64,000 nt of DNA from Trifolium pratense (taxonomy: Eukaryota; Streptophyta; Magnoliopsida; Fabales; Fabaceae): assembly GCF_020283565.1 (NCBI RefSeq), contig NC_060063.1, forward strand, positions 4,300,563 through 4,364,562, written 5' to 3'. Below the pieces are notes generated by a model. The model worked only from the letters and a program-made list of their open reading frames with translations, had not been told where the DNA came from and ran no database searches. The position numbers were made by a program, and so were the translations under genes. Below, piece after piece: positions 46,401-59,000 of the stretch. How positions within the stretch are numbered: position 1 is the first letter of the stretch; every line of letters begins with the position of its first letter.

Positions 46401-46773
46401 TAAGTAGCGGAGGTGTTTTATAATTTATATTACGAACTAAGTTCAAATCATCCAAAATAAATTATTTATATTTATTTTTTATTTTAATTTTTTTTTTTAA
46501 AATTTTTTTTGGGCTTGCGGGCCGCCCGTAGCCCATTCGGGCTAGCCCATATTTTAATCAGGCTTTATCGGGCCGAGCCAAAAAGCCCAAAAATAATTCG
46601 GGCTAGGATTTTCAATGCCCAAGCCCGGGAAAAATTCGGGTTTGGCGGGCTGGCCCATTCGGGCGAGCCCATTTTGACAGCTCTACGTGGTACCCTTTAA
46701 AATTCTATCAACTCTAAGTTTTTTTTCTTTCAAAAATCCACTCTAAGTTTACCATTTAAACTTTATTTTACTA

Positions 46774-47037
46774 CTACATCTGTCCCTAATTATAAGACTA
46801 TGTTTGACAAAAATGTACGATTTATTTACCTTATTTTGACCGTATTTTTTAATAATATATAAATATAAATACTAGCATATAAGATCTTGTTCAATTTGTT
46901 TTGATGAGTATTTTCAAAATATTATATATGTTTCTATAATTTTTACTAATAGACAATTAAAAATATTAGTGATTAAAATTGTGCATTGGAGTGCGTGCAG
47001 TGGTCAAACTAGATCTTATAATTAGGGACGGAGGTAG
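46774..47037. mobile_element. Stowaway-like MITE
   Basis: Inverted ends CTACATCTGTCCCTAATTAT and its partner (ataattagggacggaggtag), TA at both sides. It shares interior text (gtgcgtgcagtggtcaa) with the MITE at 32208-32466, so they are the same family. Confidence 0.75.
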
Positions 47038-47117
47038 TATAAAGTTTTCACGTTATTTAAACTTTTTTTATAATAAAAGATTGAATTATAAAGAATATAA
47101 AGTGTACTTAATTCTTA

Positions 47118-47387
47118 CTCCCTGCGGACACAAATATAATAAAAACACACTTCAAATTTTGGACACAAATATAAGTAAAAGTCAACTACTTTTAAACTAA
47201 TTAATACTATTATTCCTAATATACCCTTATTTAATCATTTTTACATTTATTTCACTTTTCAAAAGTTTATGTGATTTCCAAGGCATAAATCACTTTTCAA
47301 AAGGTAATATAGTAAATTTAACTCATGATTTGCATTAAATCAAGAAAATTAACTACACTTTTTTCTTATATTTGTGTCCGGAGGGAC
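47118..47387. mobile_element. Stowaway-like MITE of a second family
   Basis: Inverted ends CTCCCTGCGGACACAAATAT and partner (atatttgtgtccggagggac), flanked by TA. The GGACACAAATATAAG text also recurs just inside the left end. Confidence 0.7.
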
Positions 47388-49076
47388 TATCATTTATGAA
47401 AATACCACTAGATGTTTTGTAGGGAAACTAATGGGTCATTACTCATTATATTAATTGGAGAAAATAAAGATAAATTATTTTTTATTCGCCCTATGAATCA
47501 AAACCGGTAAATAAATATAATATGATCAACTACGGAAGATACTTCTCCCCTAAACATGATGTTGTTAGAGCAAACCATAAACTTCACATGTTAGCTGACC
47601 ATATTTGATGACAGAATTTTGCATGTTTTTTATTCTTCACCAAAGTCCCAAAATTATTGAAATGGATCCAAACTTCCTCAAAAGTGATAAAATTCACATT
47701 CAACCACTTATAAGTTGTCTTATTGATAAATAATCGATATATTCATCTTCTCTAAAACAAGGCGCACAACACCATTCGCATGAGTTGAAAATATTAATCT
47801 ATTTTCCTACCAAAGCCATATGAGTCGGAAGTCTCTCTAATAATAACCTCCACTAAAAATATTAACTTTGAATGAAACATCATTCACCCATAAACTATTC
47901 AACGCATTCACCACATTCCCATCAATGGTTGTTCCATGAGCAGTTTCCACCGTGCCTAACTCGTACATCTTCAACCGAAATGTCTTGCTGTGTAGTTTTG
48001 TTGTACTAAAATGATGGAAAAAGATTCGTAAAACATTCAGTTCTCCAGCATTATTCTTGCCAAAAACGTATATCATTGCCCTATCCTACACTTTATTTAA
48101 CGGTTATTAATCTCTGTCGGGTAATTTATACAGTACATAGGGTGAAACTCCTCTTACCAACTAAATTTTTTTTATAAAGAAATTAGGGATCAAATCTTCT
48201 TTTTCTTTTTCACCATGAGTATTCGGTATACTGGATCGTCTAATCTAATTTGAGATTCAATTATATCATTAAATGGTGTCAGCTTCCTTCCAATCGTAGC
48301 TGCAGAAACGAATATTTGATTGGAGAGTAAATCTTATACAACTTAAACTAATTTATTATTTAATTAATCACATGACCAATGCCCTCCTACTACCTCGTTT
48401 CAATACCACTTTAAGCCAGAAGCCAAACCACTAAATTCCAAGGACAATGAGATAAGAGTTTTCAACTTTTATTTTGATAGGAAGCATCAATTTTTTTTTG
48501 GCTTAATAAAAAGCACAAAAAGAAGCAAAAGTTAATCACAAGATTCTAGAGCTTTAGGGCTATTGATTAAAATTGAATAGCATATATGCCCACAATTCTA
48601 ACAACGTGACAAATTAGAGCCCACCGAACAACCAACCCCACATGGAAAGCAACCTCACAATAATTTAAAATTTATTCTTTCAAAACTAATCAAATTACAT
48701 TGGGGCCATCCAATATTTTTCAATTCTAAATAAGACCAAAGACAAATTAAGATTAAAGACAAATTTTAAAAGATGAAGTTTTCTTTTAATGATAATTTTT
48801 TTTATTCAAATGGTAGAAAGTATAATGAGAACTTTACCCACAAATCATGTTGAAGTATACAAGAAATACTCGCTCGAAAATAAAATACATGAAGTCTTTT
48901 TTATCTGCATATGAATCCTCCTTCACCAAAAACAAAGAAAACAATCACCCAAAAATAAAATTCGCATTCTCTCTCATTCCATTATTATTTTTTTTACAAA
49001 AAAAAGCTTTAAAACATTTCATTAATAAGAATATGTTCAATACAATGTGGTATGTCAACTCATACTTGGGGACTAG
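47388..49076. other. intergenic DNA, no gene supported
   Basis: AT-rich sequence with no recognisable gene. A 79-codon minus-strand frame (47837-48076) has fairly balanced composition and could be the decayed end of a protein gene, but I recognise no domain and the flanks have stops in all frames. Confidence 0.4.
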
Positions 49077-49560
49077 CTAAAGATCCGCCTTAGCAAGACT
49101 ATGAACAACCTTATTTGCTTGTCTCTGAATAAACTCAACACTAGAGTTTGTATAAAAAGTAGAGAAAATAGCATGACAACTTCTAACAGAATTTGGGGAT
49201 AAAAAACTATCAACAACTATTTTAGAGTCCGATTTAAAGTCAATTGGTCCTGAGTGAAATTCATGAACCCTCTTAAGAGCAGATAGAAGACCAAGAGCTT
49301 CACCGACAAGAACATCACACTTTGACGGGAACCATTCTGATTTAGCCATAACAAAGGCACCAGAAACATCTCTAAGACACATACCAATATCAACCTTATC
49401 TTCGGTGAATGAAGTATCAATATTATATTTTAATTGACCTTGTAATGACTTATTCCACCTGCTATAATAGCACCAGTCGGAGTTGCTGTTGCATGGTTCT
49501 GAATTGTGTGGACAGCAGACCAATCAAGTATCAGTTCCGCGGCGTGTGTAATTACAAGGC
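49077..49560 (-). pseudogene. RNase H-like (RVT_3 type) gene fragment
   Basis: The minus-strand frame 49523-49077 encodes a C-terminal RNase H-like domain of the kind found beside plant non-LTR RT genes. It shows NIDTSF (first Asp), GMCLRDVSGAFVMAKSEWF, GEALGLLSALKRV (Glu), DFKSDSKIVVDSFL (Asp) and the end VEFIQRQANKVVHSLAKADL. The text upstream of KYNIDTS changes frame (a WSAVHTIQN-like entry is readable in another frame), so the N-terminus is broken. It is probably the remains of a LINE-derived or retrocopied gene. Confidence 0.65.
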
Positions 49561-50061
49561 CTTCAGCATCAACCATGTTATTCCAAACCTTATTCATTTA
49601 GTAAACCAATGTTTTAAAAATTGGATAAAAAATTTAATAGATGAAAACTTCAAGTTATATAATTCAATTAATTAATAGATAAATCGATAAATTGGTAGTT
49701 TTCAATCCGATCAAGTAAATCGGCCTATCTAGTTCAATTTTTGAGACGCTCCACTTTAGACCATCTCCAATTGTAGTATCTATTTCAATAAGAAATGGTA
49801 CCTATGAGGTACTACGTACCATTGGAGCAAAACATTTTTTTTTTTAATTGAACGGTCCATAGTCGGCTATATCATAAAAATCAACTTGAGATATTTTGAG
49901 TTAAAATAAGAAAAAGAATGCATTCAACCAAAAACAAAAATGACATTCTCTCCATTCTACAAAACAAAGACTAGTCATTCCTTCCACAAACCATGTTTCA
50001 GATCATGCTGTTCCATTCTTCTCTTTTCTATATCTTCTTAAAATATCTTTAACAGTTAGCA

Positions 50062-50064
<3 letters not shown>

Positions 50065-50101
<37 letters not shown>
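50065..50101. repeat. (TC)n microsatellite in the 5' leader of the RING gene
   Basis: About 18 TC repeats end 11 bp before the ATG at 50112. CT-rich tracts are common in plant 5' leaders and core promoters; no TATA box is clear upstream. Confidence 0.9.
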
Positions 50102-50102
<1 letters not shown>

Positions 50103-50111
50103 ATCTAAATT

Positions 50112-53100
50112 ATGCCTGTAATCACAGGACACATGAAATGGAGAAGACCCAGAAACAAATTAAGACACCCCAATTCAGAAACTGATCCAAATTCACAACT
50201 TTCTTCTTCTATAATCCAATCCACTTCTTGCAAATCCACAATCACCACTCTCTTTTCCACTTTCTCTAACAACACATCCAATGAAACCACACATGACAGT
50301 AACCAAAACAGAACAAAAAAGAACAATGGTAACTTTTCTGCAGCAACCTTCAGAGGACTCGGTTGCACAGCCGGTACATCACAACAGGTGTCTGTACCGG
50401 CTGTGATTCGATCCTCTGCAGATTGGGAAGGAAAAAAGAATAGAAAAAAGAAACATAGAAAGAGCAGCAATAAAACATGTCATGGTGTTGATGATGTGGA
50501 TTTTCAGGATGTTTGGTGTGGACCAGGAATTGGGTTTTCATCTGATGTTGCTGATGTTGCTGATGTTTCTGTGGATTGTGTTGTGTCAAGAAAGAATGTT
50601 TCTTCAAGAGGAAAATTTGATAATGGGGAAAGAGTAACACATAGGGAGGTATATTTTCCATTTCTGATCAATGTTCCTATTTTATTTTTAAAAAAAAAAA
50701 TTTTAAATCCTAATTTTTCTTGTATGTCTAATTTTGTAGACCAAGAAGATTTGATTAATTGATTTTTGTCTATGAATCACGGATATTAATGTCGACACAA
50801 TGATAATTAAAAATTGATATAATTTAATGGAATTATATATACTGGTGTTGTGTTGGTATCGGATAGTGATGTGTGTCTAATATTAAGAGATGTCTAATCC
50901 GAAAAATGTTTGTGATTCATAGATTTTTATGCATATACGATATATGCGGCATAATAATAAGGTTTTCAATTTTTTGTTCTGTTTTTGAATGCTTAAATAT
51001 CAGAAAAAAGCTACATGTTTTTTGGTTTATATATTGATCCATGAGTAGTGTGTTGGGTTGGAAAGTTTAATATTGACATGCCATTAAAATTGGTGTCTGA
51101 ATGGGGTTGCTTGAATAGATAGAATTCAAGTCTGAAAAAAAAAGTCTTTGTTGAATTGAAAAGCCATCAATTTGTTGAATTAAAAATTATATAAGTAATC
51201 TTTAAATTATATAAAATCTATCAACATCGTTTCTAAAGTACTCCTTCCAATTTTAAATATAAACAAAAATTTAGATTTAGATTTATTGAATAATTAATGT
51301 AATTGATCTATAATTAATATAAATAAAGTTCATAATTATTCAATGAATCTAAAAAGTATATGAAAATCCATCAATTTAATCCTTAACATATAGCGGAGAC
51401 TAATTGACGGAATTTATATTATTTAAGTAGTTAATATAATTTTAGGAATTAAATTAAAAATTTATTTTTGTTTGATTCAAGCTATATAGAGAGACTGTGT
51501 CTCAATAAGGGTATGTTTTTTAGTTTACTTTTTAAAAGTTATTTACTAAAATAATTATTTATGCTACTTTTCGAGAAAACTTGTGCAAATTTATGACATG
51601 TCCATAAGTTATTTCGAAACGTTCATGACTCTAGTTTATGAAAACAAAACTTATTCCTTCAAAAAAAATAAAATAAAACAAAACTCATAAATTCTTTCAT
51701 TTTATTTTTATTATAATAATAATTTATATTTATACACACTTATATTATAATTGTTTATATTATAAAATGCTTAACTAAACTGATTATCCAAGTAAGTTAA
51801 GTGTTTTCATATCAACATCGTATATATAAAAATAGCTACTACGTACTAGACTACTAGTACTATACTATATGGTATTATATACAACCTTCTCCTTATGCGT
51901 ACACGCTTTCAATTTCTAAATTTCATACGTATGACAATTTTCTTGATTTAATTCTTGTGGACCCCTTGAAAATAAGTCTAGTGATCAAAGACTTTGAAAT
52001 AATGTATCACTTGTATTTGTATCATATAATACAACTTTGTTTAATATTTATTTTGTTTTATTATATTGTACATGAGATATACATGTTAATGATTGGTTAT
52101 AGTTTTTGATTCATTTGTGGTTGTGTTTAAGTTTCGTAATTGTTTTGATTACTACTTATTCTTACACATGTTCTAACTATATATTGGCAGCGTTCATCTT
52201 ATTTTGGAAGGAGAAATTTAAATCAAGAAAGTTTATCATTTTTGGATGATGATTCTGATGTGTTGACATCACGTCATGGATTAGAATCTTTTGGCAATAG
52301 TAGATTCTATAGAAATTCTTCACATGTTTCATCTGAGGTTGGTTTTTACTCTTTGTCCCTTTTTAATGTTCTTTTGTTGGAGACATTTATCAAGGAACAT
52401 ATGGTATGGGTATTTTTATTTGTTTAGAAACTTTAGAGTTAAACTATGGGTTATTCATTGAAGGTCTATTGTTGATTAATACTTGCAAAGACTCTTTGAA
52501 AGAGTTTATAGAAATAGCTTAATAGCATGTCCATAAGTTGTACTTTAACAAAGTACTTAAGAACTAACTATAGTGACCACATAGTATTTGAATTGTGTCA
52601 AAGCTTATAGAAATAACTTATGACATGTTCATATGTTGGTTGACATGTCAATAATCGTAGCTAATGTTTTTTACCAAAAAAAAAAAATCGTATTTAATGT
52701 TGGTTGCGATTTGAGTAAGATATAGTTAAAATACTTTGCGGTGATCACTATAGAAATTGGTATTCGGAATAAAAATTGTTCGATATAGTTAAGATATCAT
52801 AAACATCTCAAATGGTATTTGGAATAGAAATTGTTCAATTTTAATTCAACGACATTGATGTGTTGATTATGGTGACCGTAGGATATTTTTGCTTGCAAAC
52901 TATTTGAAATCCATCTTGTAGTAGTTGATCATAAAATTTTATTGGGAAAAAAATTTGATGAAGAGGGTAGTTTTGGGTGCCTCTCCTTTTTGCTAAAAAA
53001 TGATGAAGTGTATTATTTGCTCATATGTTTATAATTGGATTAGTTAATGATTAAGGACGATGATTTTTTATTTTATTTTGAATGGTCCGGGAAAAAAAGT

Positions 53101-54877
53101 CCAAGTATGATGATCGTTATGATGGGAGGGATCCGAATTCCCTGTTGTAGGGACGGACACAGTTCCACGTAGTAACGCATAATAACTGTTGATTTACTAT
53201 CGGACGGTCTAAATCAAATAATTAAAAATCAATCTTAATCGTTGATTATGACTGGATGGATGAAAACAGATACTACTCAATAATTTTTTTTTTTTTAGGA
53301 AGGTACTACTCAGTAATTGTAGCATATTTGTTTCCGTTATTGAGCTTTTCCTTATAATAACTAGGTTAAGGGGTATTCTAGTCTTTTATATTTTGCTATA
53401 TATATTCTATATAATATATATTTGTAACTCTTTTATACCGTTTTTGTCGAAACCCTAGTTTCTTTCTTATTTCTCTTTCTAGATGAATCTTAACAAGGAT
53501 TGAGATTAGTTTCATTACAAAGAATTCTACGGCATGAAATAAAAGTACGTGAGGAACACTTAATGCTGTTAATTTTGAGCTAAAATTAGAATATTTTTTT
53601 GTTAGATTTGCGTACTTCTTTCTTTGGTTATTTTATTTCTATTTTTTATTTTTATGTTTATCAATTTTATTCTATGTTTGGATTACGGATGTAACTAATT
53701 AACAAATGCTTGTTAAGTGAAGTTCTGATTATAATTATAATGGAACAAACAAACATGTACTTAATAGCATTGTGTTATGCACATAATAATACATCGAATC
53801 TAGGCTTAGATTTTATTGTAAATTCATTTATTCAAGAGGTAATATTGAATATATTGATTGTTGTTGGTGTTTTGAAGATAATGATAATTCAAGGAGCAAG
53901 ATTAATGGGGGGACGATTAAATTCACGTGACCAATTTAGAGATTGGAGACTTGATGTTGATAATATGTCATATGAGGTGAGTTCCTTATCAAGTAATGTT
54001 TTCTACTTTTTATTCTTAAATCGTCGATGATTAACGAGGGTGAGCCTTGGCGCAAGGTTATGATTGCTGCCTTATGACTTGATGGAGATCATGGGTTCAA
54101 ATTCAGGAAATAGTCTATATTACTTGTTAGGGTTAGGCTACATTCATATATGGGCCTGATTTCTCGATAGTATAGAGTTACGACGCAGTAAGGCATCTCA
54201 ACGATCGATTGATTTCAAAATAGATAGCTCATAATGAACAATTTTGGTACATTAATTTTAAACGATCTAGACCATTGGTTAAGATCAGATGTTTGAGACC
54301 TGTAACTGAGTCGGCAAGAAACCAAATTTCTTGCATATACTCTTCTTAGATCCTACCTTTCGGAGCTTCGTGAACTGCCCTTTGAGACGATTATTATATC
54401 CCAAACTATTAACAATTGACATATTGGTTTCGTCGATCCATTTTGGTTATATATATATATATATATATGTTCATCTAAATTTGCGGTTTTGTGTAACAGC
54501 AATTGCTTGAGCTAGGTGAAAGAATTGGTTATGTGAAAACAGGACTTAAAGAAGATGAGATGAAACAGAACATAAAGAAAATTAAGCTTTTGATTTCAAA
54601 TGATACAACAAAGCATCAAATAGACAAAAAGTGCACCATTTGTCAAGTGAGTTTAAAAAATTCAAACTTCACCACATTACTTTATATCATTCACTTACTA
54701 TATAATATATAATGTTAATGTATCTTTCTTTTGTGTTTTCAGGAGGAGTATGAATTAGATGATGAATTGGGGAGATTAAATTGTGAACATTGCTATCATT
54801 TTCAATGTATAAAACAATGGCTTGTGCTTAAAAACTTCTGTCCGGTATGTAAACATGAAGTCGCGGTTCGACACTGA
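50112..54877 (+). CDS. RING-H2 finger protein, probable E3 ubiquitin ligase
   Basis: Five exons, all with phase-0 GT-AG junctions: 50112-50648, 52191-52337, 53878-53976, 54500-54646, 54743-54877; 354 residues. The first 180 residues are Ser/Thr/Asn-rich and basic (KKNRKKKHRK) without a known domain. Exons 3-4 encode the conserved RDWRLDVDNMSYEQLLELGERIGYVKTGLKEDEM region typical of a plant RING family before the RING. The RING-H2 ligands are C306, C309, C324, H326, H329, C332, C343 and C346. It should recruit an E2 and ubiquitinate unknown targets. The protein is shorter than many relatives; the start was chosen as the first ATG after the CT tract. Introns 1-3 are long and carry repeats. Confidence 0.85.
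50649..52190 (+). other. intron 1 of the RING gene
   Basis: AT-rich, no ORF. The block at about 51515-51795 contains CATAAGTTATTT, GTTTATGAAAAC and CTTAACTAAACTG text resembling the dispersed 'cataagct' MITE family seen at 33060, 58135 and 61146, but its ends are unclear. Confidence 0.4.
54037..54385 (+). mobile_element. degenerate Au-like SINE in intron 3 of the RING gene
   Basis: The head GGGTGAGCCTTGGCGCAAGG and a box-B-like GGTTCAAATTC (54094-54104) match the tRNA-derived Au SINE of plants. The typical tail (GGAGCTTCGTG-AACTGCCCTTTG) appears at about 54360-54383. The length is about 350 bp rather than about 200, so roughly 150 bp of other sequence is inserted between body and tail. Confidence 0.6.
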
Positions 54878-55992
54878 CTCAAGCGCCGCAAACGCAACCC
54901 TAATTTTTTTTTATCCTTTTCTAAATTTGTGTATAGAATTTCATATGCAATCTTTATCATATCTTTTGAAACTATAGGTTTTCTTTTGAATCTTTATCTA
55001 TATTTGGTATTGGTCTCTTCATTGGAAGATGCTTTTGTATAGTATACTCAAGAGTGGGTCTTGCTTGTGAACAAATTATCCTTTTTACTTTCCTCATGAA
55101 ATTGGTGTTTGAATGCTCTTCATTGTGTTTTTCTACTTTATTTCATGCTTTGTTTTGAAATTTGAATACAAAAAGAGGTAAAGGAACACTTAGTATTTCT
55201 CCTTTTTGCACTTTGTTGATTTAGCTATGACTTTTATTGGGAATATTCATGCACCTAATTAGTGCCCACAAAAAAAAGTTATGATATCACTACTCATTGT
55301 CCTTTGCTAATCTTGGATAAAGATAGGAGGATTTATATTTTAAGAATTTTGATATACGTCGATTAGAAGTTGCGTCGCAACTGTGAGATTCTTAACACAC
55401 TCATTTACTTTTGTCTTTCACCTATAAATTCATTTTCAGATCATATTTCATATAATGTGAGACTCTTCACACATTCTTTCACGTCTAAATTTGGACGTCA
55501 GGTATGTGACTTGAGTGGTTCGTTAGAGAGTGACCCAATGGGTATTGAATAAACTTTGATATCATTTTAAAATTTGGATAAAGCTTAACTCAACTTTACA
55601 GAACCATCTTGTAAGTTGAGTCTTTATATCTAATCAGATGTGAGACTCTACGTCTACGTGTGGAGGATACCTTTCTTAGTTTACCAAAAAAAATAACTGA
55701 TCTAAGCAGATGTGTGACTCTGTGTGTGGAGGATACCTTCCTTAGTTTACCAAGAAAATAACTGATCTAAGTAATGAAATGGTGCATTCGAAAAGTTAAC
55801 AAATAACTTAATACTGACAGAACAAATTTCATTACAACTTCACTTCAACTTAGTTTGCAAACTTTACAACTTATTTACAACTTCAGAATTATTTAGTACA
55901 ACCTTCACAGGATTTATGCAGAGTACTTGAGATAACTGTCACCTTGTATACTCTATTTACAGTTACATGTGTACATATCCTTTATGAGGATC

Positions 55993-56027
<35 letters not shown>

Positions 56028-56074
56028 TCCTATTCTAGATGTATAGAAGAATTGTATTTTGAAAGAGCAGTGGA
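54878..56074. other. intergenic region between convergent RING and hydrolase genes
   Basis: It holds the 3' UTRs of both genes. At about 55340-55640 there is text resembling decayed LTR sequence of legumes (ctcaactttacagaaccatcttg..., gtgagactc...). A short direct duplication (tgtggaggataccttYctta, near 55658-55680 and 55725-55745) follows, then a (TA)n run near 55998-56025. Confidence 0.45.
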
Positions 56075-59000
56075 TTAAGCCTTGTCATGATGAATGAGGA
56101 ATTCAATTATACAAGGATACAGTTGATCTGCTGCCTGCAAGAATAAAAGTAAAAATTAAGAAAATTCATTTTTAAAACTCAAGTTGCTTGCTTGTGTTAG
56201 AAACAATACAGATGAACAAAATTACAGGCTTATTGTTTTTTTGTTAATTATGATATAATTACAGTAATTAAAGCTACTATAAATCCATTTTCTAATGACT
56301 CTTACTATAATAACGCTCGTCATGTTCAACAAACACATTTACGGACAGCTTCGTTGCAGTTCCTCAAGGAAATTCTCCTAACAAGTTTTTATATGAAAGC
56401 TACACGACGAGAGCAGTATTTGGCTGATCAAAAGAAGTTATCGACTCTTCAGCCTCATATACACCATCAGAAGAAGTTATGACTGCAGAGCCAGGAGTTT
56501 CATCCCTTGCACCAATTCGCCTCGTTCCAAACCAATTTGAGCCGCCAATGGACTTGCCTATAGCTTTTCTCAAAAGGTACTTGTTCTACTCAAAATCGTC
56601 ATCGCGTTTTTAGCTTCACGAGTTGTAGAGTTATATGTTTCTTCCAGTGTGCATTTGTATTTGTCAACTATTATGTGTGTGTTCCTAAGCATGTGCATAA
56701 AGCACTCTCTCATTTATGGTTTTCTATCATTGAATATTTACAATGAAGGTGTATCCAGGTGGTAAGGTTGATCGTTAAAAGTCTGTTTTGGTCAAAGGGT
56801 ATATTAAAATTTTTGATATCGATAAGCATGTGTATGCTATGTTTTTATTTTATTTTCCACGGCCACCATGCGCAACTGACTCTTCATCATTTCGTTATAA
56901 AACACACTTTTCTATTTGGTGATTTTGTTGAGGAAGTTTATATGGTGCCACCGCCCATGTTCATTGCTTAGAGGAGTTGTGTGGTTTTGTTTGTAGGCTC
57001 CATAAAGTCTCGTATGGTCTGAAGCGAAGCCTATGAGAACGGTTTCACAAAATTGATGCAGTTCTTCGAGGCTACATGACACAATTTGGCGCTTTACAAA
57101 CATTCCTCGACAAATCAATGCATATATTTTGTTTATGCAGATGATATTGTTATTCTAAGAGACAACCTTGACGATACTAAACATCTCCAGCGACATTTGA
57201 TTCAACATTTTCAATCTATATTGATTTATCAATTCAAATGATCAATTGATATATGTCTCTACTATTCGTCTTCGGATCAATTCTCACACATATTTTATAT
57301 AATATTCTCCGCATACAGATTTCATTATGTCTTTCAAATATGGGCGTGGATCCTCTCTAGTTACTGGATGGTCAGTAACTGAAAGAAAGACACCATCAAT
57401 AAAATAAGGGTTATGTTAACTTGTGCCCTTAGGGCACATGTTAAGCTACCTAAAAATAGAAATAAAGCATTTAATGATAGAAAACATTTAATGTTTAGAG
57501 AATTGAATACACCACAAGTTCAATAAATTTTTTCCACATTTGTCTTCTTAACATGTGCCCTTAAGGGCACAAGTTAACATATGTTTTATTGGTTGTGTCT
57601 TTCTGTCTCCTACTGAAACCATCTGGTAACTGTAGAGGACCTCAACCTTTCAAATATATAGTATATTTCTCAAGAGAATAATAAGTGGAAAAACCATACC
57701 GATCGGCCAACAACTAAGTCATAGTGGGCATAGTGTGGACCTCCAGACTCCCCAAAGACTTTGTATGTAACCAGATCCTTAGGAATAAGCTTCACCGTTT
57801 CTGCGTGACATTTATGATTATGTTATGCTCATCGCAATGAAGAAACTATTTTTGTTTTGGAGAGAAAAAGAGAGATAGTTAAGCATTTAATAGATTAGTT
57901 AGTGAAGTTTTAATACCGTATACAGCTTCTGGGGGACAGATTAAGTCCTTGTCACCGGCAATTGCTAAAACAGGAACTTTACTTTCGCTAAGATGATCCT
58001 TGTAGAAGAAAGCACCGCTCCTGTCACGTAAACCACCTTTCTGTAAAACTGTTTTCAACTGCAAGAGAAGGTTAGAAGGCACAGTACCTGCCAATCATCA
58101 ATTGTGAATCAATCAAAAGTTGATAAGAGAAATATTTGGATTGACTTATTCAAGCTTATCACCTGACATAAACACATGTTCATAAGCTGTTTTCAGCTTA
58201 TTTCCATAAACTCTATGGGATAGTTTATGAAAACAGCTTATAGCTTAGATGAAAACCATTTGGCTTTATCTTACTTTTTGTTACAGAAATTATGATAAGC
58301 GCTTAATTAAACTGTTTATCCGAACAGGGTTTCAATACTCTTCTGTGTATGTGTTGGAAATTCCGGCTTCCGCCTTCATTGCAGTCCGCCCACATCTGCC
58401 TAATTGCGGTAGTTGGGTTGCCTTCATTGCAGCCTCCAACACCTTCATTGTGTTGGGTGTGAAAGGGTGGATTTAGTTCCACATTGCGTAGAGATATGGC
58501 CTGTGTAGCGTTTATATAGCTCGGGCAACCCTTACTTTACAAGCTGGTTTTGTAGGGTTGAGTTAGGCCCAATATAAAATCTGACATGGCATCAGAGTCT
58601 ATCCTAGATCTATTGTTGGGCTTCCCGCATTGTCCACGCTTCAGGCCCATTGGGCCCGAGCGTGAGGGGGTGTGTTGGAAATTCCGCCTTCATCGCGGTC
58701 TGCCCCCATCCGCCTAATTGCGGCAGTTGGGTTGCCTTCATTGCAGCCTCCAACACCTTCATTGTGTTGGGTGTGAAGGGATGGATTTAGTCTCACATTG
58801 CTTAGAGATATGGCCTGTGTAGTGTTTATATAGCTTGGGCAACCCTCACTTTACAAGCCAGTTTAAGCCGGTTTTGTAGGGGTGAATTAGGCCGAATATA
58901 AAATCTGCCAGTATGGATTTGTCGTTTGATGAGAAGAATGACATTTATTTAAGATCAATAGATATGATATGTTAAGATTGAATAAAAGTTGAGAAACAAA

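Larger units (their letters stand above)
34339..46685. mobile_element. non-autonomous hAT-like element split by Sirevirus B
   Basis: Terminal inverted repeats TAGAGCTGTCAAAACGGGC (34339) and its partner ending at 46685 (gcccattttgacagctcta) differ at one base. They are flanked by 8-bp duplications cgtgggac (34331-34338) and cgtggtac (46686-46693), one mismatch. The TAGAGCTGTCAAAA end and 8-bp TSD fit the hAT superfamily. Long GC-rich subterminal arms (GGGCGGCCCGG-type text) are imperfect inverted repeats of about 150 bp. Without the Sirevirus the element is about 0.88 kb with no coding capacity. Confidence 0.8.
56135..57699 (-). other. intron 9 of the hydrolase gene, TE-loaded
   Basis: About 1.56 kb. 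It contains an unexplained minus-strand open segment (56414-56587), an antisense copia RT relic (56750-57215) and a Mutator-like MITE (57342-57646). It is the longest intron of the gene. Confidence 0.7.

Noticed and set aside
47837..48076. 79-codon minus-strand ORF as a gene
   Set aside because: No recognisable domain, no supporting exons nearby; kept only as a possible relic in the intergenic entry.
58352..58910. Cassandra-type TRIM carrying a 5S promoter
   Set aside because: No 5S rRNA-like text could be found in either LTR; only the general TRIM architecture is supported.
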